The notes: generated by a model from the letters alone, not told the origin. 64,000 nucleotides of DNA from Acanthococcus lagerstroemiae (GCA_031841125.1 JAJSSI010000016.1:124001-188000), one strand, 5' to 3'. Counted from the first letter of the stretch, positions 20,998 through 34,176 are shown. Numbers and translations are program-made.

Positions 20998-23640
20998 CTG
21001 AAAGGAGAAGATGAAAACACTTGAAGTACTGTGAGATGGACATGCCGGGTGTTTTTTCTACATCCCACATCCCCTTTTTTATTTTGAACAGGTCAACGGA
21101 TCGAATTCGGACAAAGTGTGATGGGCACATGGCAAAGTACGAGTATAGTTTCACTGCTGGGCGAAAAATTTTCTCTCCCCTTACAGGATGCTAGATCGTA
21201 TTCTAATATTCTAAATGAGAAGCTATGTCTTTATGCACATCATTGGAAAGGTAATGTCGCCCGAAATACGAATCCATAGAAAAGATCAACATTTTAATCA
21301 ATTTAGGGGAGAGTGTCTGGGAGCTAACCCCCCCCCCCCAAAAAAAAAATAAAATAAAAAAAAATAAATAAATAAATAAATAAAAATCATTCATAATCAC
21401 TATATTATTATGATACAGCAAACCAATTTTTGAAAATGGGCTTTTTGAGTACTGATTTATAACATTATATTTTTATCCTGATCTCACCATGCCTAGGGCA
21501 ATAAAAATCTGAAGTTCAGAATCAAAGAAGTGCCATTCACACATGTTTGAATATTTCCAGTACAAATGTCTTCAGCACATCGCCGGAAATATAGAATTAC
21601 TCACCATACAAATTCGTGAAAAAATTTACTAATTCATCATTTTGAGGGGCCCAGGTGCTAATCCTCTCCCAAACAAGAAAATTAATCCAAATCCAATGAG
21701 TTATGACCTAGCAAACAAACTATTGAAAAGGAAGTTTTCGAGGTCGCTGATTTCAAATAGCGTTATCACGATTTGAGCTCTTCTTATTCATCAACATTGA
21801 AAAATTCAGAGCCAAAAATGGTGCCATACGGAAAATTTTTGATTTTTTCATTAAAATGACTACATGCCTATCGTTGGAGAGGTCATGAACTCTAAAACCC
21901 GAAAGCATGGAAACATTTACAAGTTCATCAATGTGGGGGGTCCAAGAGACACAAACCGACCTAAATCCATAAGGCGATAAAATCCAAAAATGAAAGCTAA
22001 AAGGGAAGTCATTAACAAATTTTCGATTTTCTCATCGAAATGGCTTCATGCACATCGTTGGAGAGGTCACTACCCCCTAAATACATAAAGATATTTTTTG
22101 GGGGGGATGGGCTAAAGGGTCTGGACTGTCGCGTGGGTGACGCTATTGAGGCAGTCAAGTTAGGCCTCGCGCTTCAATATGCTTCGCGCCTTCAGATTAA
22201 GGGGACTAGGTGTTCCTTTCGAAATAATATTGGCCCAAGTCCATCGAGATGAAAATAATGCCCGGGGAAATTTTAATTCACTAGCTCTTCAAACCGCGCG
22301 CATGATCACCCTAGTCCCATGGCTCTCTATTCTGAAAAAATAATATCGATGGCTCCATATTCTCTACTGGATGAGAAAACTTCTAGCTGCGTGACCTATT
22401 GCTTTATTACAGACTGACCTGGCCGCGGGTGCGGAACGAGTTATAAGATTGGAGGTAGAGGGCAGATTTGCCAAATGAGCAGAAGGGTGTGGAGACAGGC
22501 AAGAGAAGGTTGGAGAAGAGAAAAGGTGGTAGAGAAAGGTGAGTGGAGGTCAAGAAGAATAAAGGAGTACCCCAGGTCCTCGCCACCATCTCTCCCTTTT
22601 GAATACACTCTGGCTGTGGAAGAGAGGTCGAGAAGAGTGGAAGAACAGTTGAAGACAGGCGAAATGGGACATACTGACGAGTAGGGAAAAGGGCAGGTTC
22701 GAGATAAATGATGAAGACGGGAAAACAAAATCGACGAGCAGCACCGCCGCCTTTGGAAGAAATTTTTTTACTTTTGGCCCGTAAACTGGATAAACTTGAT
22801 GACTCATCCTGCCATCTTCACTCTCACTCTAACAAGACACTTACTCGTATCTAACTCTACCTCCACCCTTCACTTCTCCCCGCCAATATCACTCTTATCC
22901 AAATCCTCTCTTATTGGTAGAGGGGATACAGGGAGACGAAGTCTGGTAGTAGACAAGGGCGGGGGCAGATGGAGACAACTGAAAGCAGATCACTATGGCC
23001 TCTATTCTTGTAACCCTGTCTTGTTGGAAAGGAAAGCAAGAGAAGGGAGCTGAAGGAGAGTAAGCTATTACAAATCTCATTTTTGCAAAGAACGAGAAAA
23101 ACAGAATGGGACAAGCCCTGTGAATACTCTAAGGGGTGCGGCCCTGAGAATATTTCCTCCCTTTCCCCTCTTTCTCTGGAACCTGACATATGCCTTGCTA
23201 AAAAAATTTGGGTTAGGCCTCGTAAAGCCATGGACGGCCCTGAAAAGTAGCCTAAACCAGCTAAAATCCAACGAACCTCAAAAGTATTATGAAATGGCAA
23301 ACACTATATAGAAAAGGGGTTTTCGAGGGCCCTGATAGCGAATGTGACAATTTTTCTGATTCAATCCCTTCAACAGCTTCAAAGTTCAACAATTATTACA
23401 TCTAAAAGTGGTGCCATCCACAAATTTCTGACTAGCTAACATAAAAATGATTTTATGCACTTCGTCCGAATGGTCACCACCTCCCAAACGCGGGTCTGTG
23501 AAAAAATATTCCACATTCATCAATTTGATGGAGCCTGTAGGCCTAAATCCGATCAATATTCATCCAGCATGCATCAAACAGTTATGAAATAGCAAACAAA
23601 CTATGGAAAGGGAGTTTTCGGGGTCACAGATTTCGTTTCC
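20998..23640. repeat. region of diverged non-coding repeat units
   Basis: Words recur in loose tandem: (a)tgcacatcgttggagaggtca at about 21234, 21870, 22047 and 23455, and ttatgaaatagcaaacaaact followed by gttttcgaggtc at about 21705, 23290 and 23585. Spacing is irregular and identity modest, so the units are old. Long frames on both strands at 22400-23300 arise from purine/pyrimidine bias and show no motif. Confidence 0.55.
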
Positions 23641-26600
23641 CGACGCACCCTATTGTAGTGTTTTAAAACGCAAAATTCGGTTTCCTCTCCTCTTCCTCGA
23701 ACTGTAAGTTCACCATAAAGCTCCATTTCATTCTTTCCTTTTGCCACTTTCAACAACTTCATATTTCTCCATCGCTGACTCTCTTGCTCTTCCTCCTCCT
23801 TCATGAAACTCTATTCTCTTTCTTTCCTTTCTTGTACATGACTATCCTCCTTTTCCTTCATCATTTCTGACCACCTCCTGTACTCCCTCTTTCTCCCCCT
23901 CCCCCTCACAATCACCGTTAGAAAATAAAGGAACACTGTAAAATTAGATTGGAAACTCCGTCTCTTTCAGTTTCTTTCAACCGCCCTTGTCTCAAACTCA
24001 TCATTTTGGGATGGAGATGGAAGAGGGCAGGGGCGGCATGAGATGCTGAGGGAGACAGAGACGGGGGAGGAGAGGGAATTTAATTTGTTCCCTCTTTCTT
24101 CCTTCCAGCACTCCATCAGCCCACTGTTCTTTCTCCTTGTCCGTCTCCACCTCAGAATTTCTGGAGGCAGCGAAAAAAGTAGAAGTGGACAAGAGATCAT
24201 TGGCTCTTTAGAAAGTTTTTAGAAGTGTGAGCGAGGAAGTCTGGAGGATGCATCGGGGAATTTTTTCCAAAAGTCGGAGACAAGTTTATTATAGTGAAAA
24301 GATTCTGGAGGCCCTCCTCACCTCCTCCTACTATTCCAACGGGCTCCCAGTAATTACCTAGGCCCCAACCCAGATATTCTCTCTACGACCCTGAAGGTAG
24401 CAGTTTACTCTTCTGTTCCTAAACAAAGGGCTATTATTCTAGTTTTTCTCTATTCCATCCCCTCCCCCTCACAACTTTCGAAAGTCGAGCATGCCTACAA
24501 TATGAAGAGATGATTCGACAACAGGTTTTTGTAAGTGTTGAACACAGTTAGGAGGCACATAATAAAGGAAATTAGCTAGCTTTGCCTACGTGGCCCAACC
24601 GCCGCAATTTCCTTGGTCCTCATTTTTCTGCAACTACTACCTCCCTATTATTCAGCAAGAGAGGACTAGGTCATGTTGATTTAGGAGCCACCAAAGCAGT
24701 TACTTTTTTGGCTTGGATTATGTAATAATGCCATCATTCGTGAGGCCACAAAGAAAGGCTCGAGGGCCGGGGAAGGAGTGAAAAAAATGAAGGGGAGGTT
24801 TACAGAAATGAAAGCATGCCCGTAGAAGGAGACCCCTCCCCTTACCTTCAGTAGTTCGTCTTAAATGTTTGTAACAAGGAGGATATTCACAAACTGGGGC
24901 GATGAATACATATGTTTAGCAAAACGCTGCACAACGTTTGCAGCCGTTTATGGATCTCCACAAGAATTTGGGGAACTGGGACAGTATAGTTACTGTAGCC
25001 CCCTGTCATGATGAGAAATTCACCTTCTGCAACTTCGAAGGCTTTTCCTAATCATGTCATAACGGCTGGTGGGACCTAGCCGTCTATCAGCCTACAATTG
25101 GTAGCTCAGACCTTGAGACACACGCGCCTTATTCCTCAGCGACGACTTCAAAATTCCTAGAATCCGCGACCGTACAAGCTACAAGCGTACAACAAAGCAT
25201 AGACCCCGATTTGCACCTCCTGCCATTGGTCATAGCGTCAATTAGATCGAAAACTTTCAACAACTAATCGGCAAGCTCTCAAGTACGTCATCAAGTCCGT
25301 GCGGTAGTCTCACTCACACTCCGATCACCCGAAACCATCCACAGTCTGAATTTCTAAACGGCCGCACGCGGCTCTGACGTTTCAAAATCACCTTAGTTGA
25401 GAGAATCCTCATTCCACCAGTGGGTCGAACCTGAAACAGATCTTCGGCTTTATAAATTCAATACAAGGGCCGAATCGTCGGTCTTGATTCAGTCATGCTC
25501 TCTCCAAAAAGTTAGGTAGAGACTTCGTTCACGTTTCTCGCATCCAGATCTGGGACTTAGAAAATTAACGTAAAACTGATCTCATGTCATGTCGTATGCT
25601 CTCGAAAAGCTTAGTGGCAACCTGTCGTATCGCTCACATAACTTAAAGCTTAAAGTGCTGTTAAAAGTATCAACTAATAAAATGTATTCAAACTAATCTG
25701 ACTCGGCCAAGTCATTTGTCAAGCCGAGAATCTCTCATTAGGGGCTTGTTACCGACAAGCCCCTCGAGCACCCGCTGTGGACTCTTCTGGTCATCGTCAA
25801 TCTACTACACCAACCAGCAGAAGCCCAAAAAGCTCTCTGACCTCACGACACCACCTAATGTACATTGGTTGAACAAGTGGACAGAGGGAAGAAAACAGAA
25901 ACTGAGAAAGACGGATTTGTGAGTGATACAACATACACGTTTATCATCAATCTCTGGGCAGCGAACACCAACGGGGTGGGGGCTGAAATTTCTATAGACA
26001 CTACGTTTTTACAGACACAACAGTCACAGAAAGAAGCACTGAAATGAAGGGAGATGTGTGCCACAGACCGCACAACCCAGCAATTATGGCATTCCTGCCT
26101 TCAGTGAAGTTTCAACACGCAGGAATACTGTTACTTCTGCGACCCAACTAATAGTAACAGAAATGTTGGTGGAAAACCTTTGAATTCACTTACATGCAGT
26201 TAGTCACTGATGTACGCAGCTCGACTCTGTATGATCGATGACGATGATGTAACCACTGCTGGTGGGTTACCCAACACATTCCCAGATGAAAATCATTTTC
26301 TGTATGTGTTCTACAAGGATGGCAAAGGGCAGGTTGAAGAACACTTGACAAAGATGATTCTTGGGTAGGCTGGACAGTAGGTAAATGTACACTCAATGAT
26401 GGTAATTCTTGGGTATCACAGAGTACACCTTTTCATGATGCTCCTGCGTGGCCATATTTCCAAATTTCCTTCTTTTTTCTCTTGGCTGACAAGTACAAGG
26501 TCTTACTTACGTTTGCTTTTTCCTCCTTTCAAATATCTGTTAGCAGCTTGTGGTATTCATATGAGGTGAATCATTCCCATTGATGGTTGAAACAACAGCA

Positions 26601-26904
26601 GGTGAAGCGACTGAATGTTCAACGATGTTACTAGCGATCTGAAATAGGTAAAATGTTATCAAACTAAAAAGTGATCGTTTCATTGCACCGTGAGGGGGAA
26701 ACAAAAGTACTGCAACGATGGAATTATCAATTTTTGCATGAGTTTGTGTATGAGCTATGAGGAGCCCGTCACTGAAATTTGAATGAATGTATTGGTCACT
26801 AGTTACATACATTTATTTTTTGAACAGTTTCTGAAACCAACCGTGTGTTGATGTCAGAAGACACCTGCAGAAAAAATGATGTTAGAATACTGAAGGATAA
26901 CTAG
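23641..26904. other. no gene seen
   Basis: 3.2 kb in which I recognise neither protein domain nor repeat. 23600-24500 is strongly strand-biased (pyrimidine-rich then purine-rich). Frames of 60-90 codons carry no motif I know. Confidence 0.4.
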
Positions 26905-26912
26905 ATACGAAC

Positions 26913-27353
26913 CAGAGGCCTGCACGATGCCTTACGAATCGTAGGATGTTGATTATAATTACTTAGAAAACGATTACAACGATGCCAGGAAATGGAACTG
27001 TAATCGAATGGTAGTAGAAGAACAATGCCGCTGCCTAACTGGGTATATTGTTCGCATCATGGCATGGGTATCGTCATTTATTTTTTATCGCGTTATAGGA
27101 TTTTGCAGTGCTATCTAGATAATTCGCAGAATGACGTTTTTACTTTATCATTTCTAATCTTCACGATGCCTAGGATGCCTGGAGGATCCATACTCGTTTC
27201 TAGGATGCTAGTTACAGACGATTACCGTTACCTGCTGCTACAGATACACTCAGTTACTTTCCTCGATGATTACGAGTACTGATTGGCATCGTTTCCTTCA
27301 ATACTCACCGATTTTGTAACCGGTTACTTTTTACTTATTCGTGCAGGGCTCTG
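26913..27353. mobile_element. hAT-like MITE, CAGAG-CCTGCACGA ends
   Basis: The left end is CAGAGGCCTGCACGA and the right end, inverted, CAGAGCCCTGCACGAA. The interior is rich in cgatgcc, ggatgc and cgatta words. No convincing target duplication remains. The right end, read on the minus strand, matches sequence at 42806-42880 (gagtaagtaaaaagtaatcgg), so a second copy is present. Confidence 0.65.
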
Positions 27354-28556
27354 CTACTAGTTACATCACTTTTTATCAATACTATCAATGATAACTGCTG
27401 GGATATAATGATACTTACTTCGAGTTCTTGAGCAATGATTTCTTCCGGATGTTCTTGGTTCATGCTGGTTTCCGAAGAACGAAATACTACAAAAACAAGG
27501 TTACGGAGAAGACTAAAATTGAAACTGCGATACTACACGCGAACTGTAACTAAAAACCTTGATCTTTTCTTTCCGAAGAGGATCAACTTCAGTCTTTGCA
27601 CTGCCGAATGCAGCAAAAAAAATCAGTAAAACCGATAAATTAAAAATGGAACATCAAAACGAGCACAGTTTTGAAACAATCACAACAGTCAAAATTCAAA
27701 TTTCGAAATCGCACCCAAAGAAAAATAATCAGAAGCCGAAGCCGCTGTAGTGCTCAAAAATGAACGATGAAATTCGGTTTTCGCGTGAAAGAACGATATT
27801 TGCCAGTTTCATATTCATACTTGGCGCAAAACACACATTACGATCCTACAGAAAGAAGCAGTGAACTATAAGTGTACCCTCCGCAACGTACTTCGCCCAT
27901 CTTTGTTGATGAAAATGTTGGTGAAGTACCATCACGCGCCGACTAATTGCGCCCTCAATTTTCAGTTTATTTCTTTGAAATTTGGAATGTACAATCCTGA
28001 AGCATGTACCTCGGTCTCTACGTTTTTTTTTCTTCTAATTTTTCATTTATACGTCGACAATCACCTGCCGCATACTGCCACATTCTGAACGCCATCACAC
28101 AACAATGGTAGCGAATTTAGGGGGAAAAAAAACGTAGAGACCGACAATGAACCTTCGTGAACAACATATTCAAAATTCACATCAATCCATTCAGTATTCG
28201 CTTCGTAATTAGTCGGCAGCGGAAAGCATATTTCACACAATTTTCTTATCAGTATGTAAACAAAGAATACAGCCTTAAGTTCAATAACAGAGGATTTAAA
28301 ATGGATAGTGTCGGGTTTGACACCAACGCAGTATTATGAATATCAGTTGAGAGGGTCATTGCTAGCAGTTTTCGTGTCTAGTTAGTACGAAAGACCATCC
28401 GCAGTTGTTAATACTATATTGAAGAGTTTCACAAATGAGAAAATACACATTAAAAAATAGTAAAATCTGAATTATGTTAAAATTAATAGTAAAAACTGAA
28501 AATCACGTTAAAGAACAAAAATTCATACGATGAGTTCGGATGACTCCTTGTAATAT
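27354..28556. other. no gene seen; contains one inverted repeat
   Basis: AT-rich. No protein motif seen. An inverted pair (28012-28030 and 28125-28143) is listed separately. Confidence 0.4.
28012..28143. repeat. 19-bp perfect inverted repeat around 94 bp
   Basis: cggtctctacgttttttttt at 28012 and its inverse aaaaaaaacgtagagaccg at 28125-28143 could form a long hairpin. The arms may be the ends of a very small foldback element, but no target duplication is visible. Confidence 0.7.
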
Positions 28557-30534
28557 CTACAGCCATCGAGGGCGACGTCGTCTATCGTCTAATTCGTAGG
28601 CTATAGTGTTGGACTCGTCAAGAAGGTCAATGTAGAATTTTAATATTGGGTCTTCTCTCCATTCCTCGCCAAAATGTTTTTTCAAGAGATTCTCTAAATC
28701 GGATTTTTTAGCAGCTGATAATTCATTGCCCAGTGAAATTTCCTTTAAAGTAACCTTTCCTCTCACTGCTGCATTCCAAAGACATTGGGGTGCATTCGCA
28801 GTGAATCGATAATGAACCTCTCCTTGTACAACCACATCGCCATTGCCCCCCTCTTTGGTTACCATAACACGTTTGATTTTGGAAATTTGGAATGGCCATT
28901 TCTGGACGTTTCTGACGGTGAGTGACGCCAGATGTTTGAAATCGTAAACAGTTACAGCTGTCGGTACATAAAAAACATCAGAATGTTTCTTAATAATTTC
29001 AAGCAGTTCTTCTGGTTGCACAATTGTCGAAATTCTTTTGATGGCTCGTTCAATATTACCGAATATTCTATCTGGGGGCATAAAACTGTGCCCTGTTACT
29101 GGGAAGATCATCGTAATATCTTGAATATTGTTTGGAGCAAAATTTTCCAGCCAGTACATGAGCATAGTGATCATAATACTATTCTTATTTTGCTCAGGAC
29201 AACCATCAGCCATGAGTTGAATACGTTTGTACGAACTAAAATCCATAGTGCATAAAAGATGAAAAATACATGAAGAAGTCATATTAGCATCTTTTTTATA
29301 CTGGTTCTCAACCCAGCAGAAGGATGCCACGTTCTTCTGAGTGAATTCTGATCTAGAGTGGCCTATAGTGGCAGTGAAATTATAGAGGTACACCTGACGG
29401 GAGTAATAAGTTGCTCCATCAGGTATCCGTGGCAGAGGCTGGGTTTTTTCACAATCAAATGAGATTATACCAAACTTCAGGGGAGTCATCGCGTAGATAA
29501 TCATAAAAAGCTTTTGCACGTTTCTGGTGAATTGCGCGCTCAATGCGTAGTTGCTGTCTCTTTTTCGCATCTATAGAAAACAAAAATCATTAGCTTATCA
29601 TAGATTATTGAAAAAAATGTGGGCACTAAATAACTTTCTTACCTTTGCATCGCTTAATTTTTTCTTTTAAAGATAGACATTGAGAACATGCATCAGTCAC
29701 AGGGGAGCCAAAACCAATATTGAAGTTTGTATTAAATACAAATCGAAAATATGATCGCTTCACAGATTCTGCAAATTTTGTTTCCTTTCGAGACTCTAGG
29801 TACATTTGCCACAATTTGTTAATATTCAACTCGCTTGGCAAATACCGACGGTTAGTTCTGTTTCTACAGTAATGAGATTCTTTTGTTTTCAGCGAACTTA
29901 TGAATGAAATGATATCCAGTTTCTGTTCTTTATATTTTACTGGCTGCCTAAAACCACCCCTTCTGTCTGAAACATATCCGTCGTTGTACAGTTTCTTAGC
30001 GACTGTATTTACCCGAGCTCTTGACACGCAGAAGACACGCAAGAAGGCGGCGAAGCAAACTGGAATTTTCTCTTTCTTCTTATTTGTTACAAAGTACTTC
30101 ACTTTGAAAGAACTTGGAGATCGTTTTGTATCATTATCAGAGACTCGTCGCCGTTGTACATTATTGACCACAATATGTCGAGAGAGTAGCTCATCTTGGT
30201 ACTGTCTTTCGGGCTTCGAATAAAATAGATTGAACAGCTCTTTAATATCGTGCAAAGTAAGCTGTTGACAACCATACACATTCTCGAATTTACCTGTATG
30301 AACGCAGTTTGGCCGAAATGGACCAGCGGAAGCACAGTATCTGAAGAGACAGAGAACAAGAAGTTACATAATTGATACAGATTTGTCTTTGAGCCCATGA
30401 CCAGCTTAGATAACTTACCTTTCCCTCTTCTCAACATTTTTCTTCCATGTCTCGGAATGCTGTAATCGTTTCCTCGTCGTCTTCTTTGCTGTCCTTGGTG
30501 TCACTGCATTGTTTATATTACTTTCTTGAGACAT
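28557..30534 (-). CDS. DUF7869-type transposon-linked protein, three exons, one frameshift
   Basis: Exon 1 is 30534-30419 (ATG at 30534, MSQESNINNAV, basic), intron 1 30418-30341, exon 2 30340-29643, intron 2 29642-29571, exon 3 29570-28557. All junctions are GT-AG, and the joined phase is exact: AG|A after exon 1 and G|AT after exon 2. Exon 2 has RGGFRQP, ESHYCRNRTNRRYL and a DACSQC pair. Exon 3 has QPLPRIPDGATYYSRQ, DGCPEQNKNSIM and VTGHSFMPPDRIFGNIER, the conserved order of the DUF7869 family, an RNase H-like fold linked to transposons and widespread in insects and cnidarians. One single-base shift near 29455-29470 puts TGA in the path; otherwise it is open to the end. It could be a recently broken transposon gene, a domesticated gene or an assembly error. 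Biochemical function is not known to me. Confidence 0.7.
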
Positions 30535-31415
30535 AATCGTTGGTTCAAATTTATTTTTCTACTCAAAAAGGAAAGATTTTTCGAATTTTTGACGTTAATG
30601 TAAAGAAGGAGTAACTATTTTGCTACTTTTCAAATAACAGAATCTTCGCAAAGAGATGGGAACATAATATTACGCACCAAAACTACTGATAAGGCTACTG
30701 ATTAGCTACGCGTATTATGACTAAGGGACAAGAGTGGATATTGTCTGTTTTGATTCCAACCTCACTTTTGCAAGGATATATCTCGTAACTGGATGACGCA
30801 AGGTCAAATCTAATGAGCTCACATGCCGTGACATGCTTTCTACTATGTGATGCCATGCCTAACTCATTTTCGATTCGAAGTGGATATTGTCGGGTTTGAT
30901 TCTAGAGCCCTCAAGTGTATAAGATATGAACTATTGTCCCAGCTCTCTGGTGCCGTCATATAGGGCTCGTGCACTCAGCGTTGTCAATCTACCCTGCCTC
31001 TACGTCAGCGAGTCGGTGTGTTTCAATCTTGTGTATTGCCCTTTGACTATACATATATTACTACGTAATATGGACTGCTGATCTGACCGTAACAGTGAGG
31101 AAAACATCTCCCAACATTTAATGGGGCAAGATAGCCTTGTAGCGACGCGCGCATCTCTTCTTGTGCATCATCCTATGTCAGCTCCCGCTCTTGCATATAC
31201 GGTATAATTATTGGTAGAAATTTTTAGATACATTTTTAGCTCCCTCACCTCACGCCTCCCCCACCCCCTTCATAGAAAACCACCGGATAATTTTTTCTAC
31301 TAAAAAATATCATTTAATGATGCATGTATGCAATCTAAACGACTTAGCGGTGGGATCAAATTTATTTCTGATTTCTGGTACCAGTTGACGGATTTTCAAG
31401 TTTAGTAAATTTTGG
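30535..31415. other. no gene seen
   Basis: Upstream side of the DUF7869 gene. No TATA box or other clear promoter element could be supported, and no further coding motif was seen. Confidence 0.35.
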
Positions 31416-31676
31416 CTACATAAGATGAGTTTGAGGCATTTTAGGTATCATTCCTGGCGTAATTTCAACCTGGATTTTTCCTGAGCGAAGTTCCTTCAGA
31501 AAGAGTACAGCATATTCTACAAAATAGGAATTCAAGAATTCAAATTTATTAACTTTTGGATGGCAGCCAGGATTGAACCCTGTTGATCGTGAAGTAGCGT
31601 GACCTACAGAAGAAACTATTGGAGAAGTGTTTTCAGGTGTCTGATGTCGAATAACTGCTTTCACTTTTGTTTTCAA
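31416..31676 (-). other. unassigned 86-codon frame
   Basis: An open frame downstream of the P-element coding part, containing NKFEFLNSYFVEYAVLFLKELRSG. I do not recognise it. It shares strand with the P element and might be part of its tail or of an older element. It is listed because its composition is more protein-like than neighbouring frames. Confidence 0.25.
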
Positions 31677-31819
31677 ATTTATAATTTCAATTTGAAATAA
31701 ATTCGTCAGTTGCGTTAGAAATTACCGTCTACTACAATATCACAAGTTCCAAATAAGCTGGGACAGGTGCAAGGAATTATAAATGCACGTATATTACATC
31801 TATTTATGCAAATTTACAA

Positions 31820-33445
31820 TTATTTGCCCATGAAATTTACAACACGATTTAATTTAGCCCGTATGTTACACTTCTTATCATTTTTACTGGAAGCTAGTTT
31901 TAAAAGATGGTGCACTAATACAGTATAATATTTTAAGCAAACTGCGTTCATAATGAATTTTTTTTGGTCGAGGTTCTTTGACCAGTGTTCAGTATTAATG
32001 AAGGTAGTTGAAGAAAGAACTCGATGGGCCGCCTCCGTTATACTGTCTTTCACAGCAGGGTTTGTGAGAGTAGCTTTGCACTGGCTAAGTGCATTATGTA
32101 CAAACATACATAAATTTACGACATCATCTACTGCATACCTCAACTTTCCATATGACTTCATCTTTATCAACAGTCCACTGCTCCCGTCATCTTCCAATAA
32201 TGCAGCACACTCTCTGCATTTTGAGCTTTTTTTCAAAGAATGTACGATGTAGCCAGCAATGTATTTTATCACTTCTGTAATGAAGACATCTTCATCAGCA
32301 TCTTCACAGTTGTTCGTAAATTCTTCCACTTTTGCACACAGCTCATCTTCATGCAGTGCTGGCATCTTTTTCTCCGAAGTCAAACTTTTCGGAGTTGAAG
32401 TTACATGTAGAATAGACACTGAATCATCCTGAACGCAGTTCCCACTTTCTGCAGATCGGACTTCATTGTGTACTAGCATTTCCCTGTACGCTGTTTGAAA
32501 TTGGTAAGCATTTGGGTTGTTATTGTAATCACCACGGCTGCGAATGCAACTGAAAAACATTTCCAGGTGGTCCTGATTCAGTTTGTCAGTCAAAAGGTAA
32601 TTTACACCAAAGCTTGTCAAATCACTGTAAATCTCGAAAATATTCCTGAGGCAAATAACAAAGCCAATGAACCCTGTTTTTCGCGGGCTTCCAAGAACCG
32701 AAATATTGTCGGCTGTTTTCAAACCTGAAATATACTTTTCAATATTCACAGCCATTTCCTGTAGTGTTGGTAAATTTCTGTCGTTCACTGGCATGCAATA
32801 TGATCTGGTTTTGAATTTTGACTGACAGTTCAAAATGTCAAATGCATTATTGAACATTTGGCAGAACACTGATGTACCTTCATTAATGCCTCTCTCCACG
32901 AGTTTTATCTCTGCGATGAATCTCAAGGCCTGGCTAACACTGTCACTTAGGACCTGTGCAGCCAATCGCACATTCATTTTATTATCGGCAAAATAAATGT
33001 GCTTTTCAGTTACCTTATTCGCTACATTCAGCCCTTTCTCTTTCTGAATGGTATGCAACTTTTGAATATCATCCCACTGTATCCAGCGGTCTTCTGCATC
33101 CTTCAGGGGGCTACGTTCTGCAATTGTGTTTCGGACTAATTTTAACATGTGACAAGGGTCAAACAGGATATGAACCTTCTGGTCTGTCACGGGATGTGGT
33201 ATCCATGGCTGGAAACGCTCGCTGTAGTGGAAGCTTGCACCCAGGTTTGTGCACATGGTTATATTTCGTGCATTACCATCGAATGTCAGTGAGCATACAT
33301 GAGCATTTGCTTCATGCAGAAAAGAAAGGCACATGTTCAACAGATTTGCCTGTTCGCTACCAGTCAAAGTATCCACCAAGAAGTAACCAATAGGAATCTT
33401 CCATCCTTTTCTTAGCGACACAGCCATAAAAACGAGAGCACTGTT
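31820..33445 (-). pseudogene. P-element transposase, N-terminally truncated
   Basis: An uninterrupted frame of about 540 codons covers the RNase H-like core and GTP-binding insertion of P-type (THAP9-like) transposases. It enters at ALVFMAVSLRKGWKIPIGYFL, has the second catalytic Asp in SLTFDGNARNI, HILFDPCHMLKLVRNT of the GTP-binding insert, and TDKLNQDHLEMFFSCIRSRG with the final Asp/Glu pair. The THAP finger, leucine-zipper region and first catalytic Asp are absent: the sequence changes directly into a piggyBac frame at about 33445. Long openness suggests either recent truncation or retained constraint on the fragment. Family role: GTP-dependent cut-and-paste transposition. Confidence 0.85.
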
Positions 33446-34176
33446 ATAGAACTGGACCAGCTGCGGTCGCTTTTTATAACATCTCCTTCATCCAGTCGCT
33501 CGTTTTTGTGTTGGTCTAACGTAGAAAGAAGAATTGTTATGCGTTTGGTCGGACTACAGTAGCTCACCAATGTGCCAACATTGCTGAAACCAAACATGGA
33601 CAATGGTGCTGGTCGATCTTGGTTAGGTGCGATTCTGGTGGCCTAGAAAAGCGGCAGTATAAAAACTCTGTTTTTGTTGATGGTACCCACTGCTTGAAGT
33701 GCATGTTCTCCTTTGAGTGGTCCAAATAGAGGTAGAGATGAAAAATAATTATCCATAGTGACGGTCCTTCTACTGTTCTTGACTGGGTCAATCATTCGTA
33801 CAACGACTGCGGCCGGCGAGTTGCTGGCACAAAAATTACCTTCTGGTTGGTTTCCCGCGTAGATTTCCAAATTAAAGACGTAATTTGACGCAACATCCAC
33901 TAGGGCATATACTTACACTCCATACTTTGTCGGCTTGTTCGGCATATAAACCTTGAATGGGCATCGGCCTCAGAATGGCACCATCATTTCGTCAATTGAC
34001 GATGTCATAGCAAAAAGGGCATAAACGAAGCCGAGCAAAATTTTCAAAAACACGTTTGAAGTTTCAGGAGGGAATTTTGGTATGCAGAATAGAGTTTGTT
34101 GCGTGTTCTTTTTGTCTAACGTGTAGAGCATTCTTCGGTGAACACGAGAAACTTCAATTGGCACTGTTGGTAACAT
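33446..34176 (-). pseudogene. piggyBac transposase fragment (DDE_Tnp_1_7)
   Basis: Reads SSIDEMMVPF, GRCPFKVYMPNKPTKYG, ASNYVFNLEIYAGNQPEG, SNSPAAVVVRMIDP and VTMDNYFSSLPL, then SMFGFSNVGTLVSY and KKRPQLVQFYNS. IDE and MDN supply the first two catalytic Asp. Stops follow VPF and KYGV, and a shift is needed before QFYNS, where P-element coding begins at once. The third Asp region (usually VDxxD) is lost at this junction. Family: TTAA-specific cut-and-paste transposition. Confidence 0.85.

Noticed and set aside
22400..24200. Cluster of 60-129-codon frames on both strands
   Set aside because: Purine/pyrimidine bias gives long frames; translated sequences are low in complexity and unlike any family I know.
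26881..27370. 8-bp target duplication for the CAGAG MITE
   Set aside because: atacgaac and ctactagt do not match, so no duplication is claimed.
29626..29645. Stop codon after CKGKKVI as the end of the DUF7869 N-terminal protein
   Set aside because: This is read-through into the intron; the GT donor at 29642 joins in phase to the next exon.
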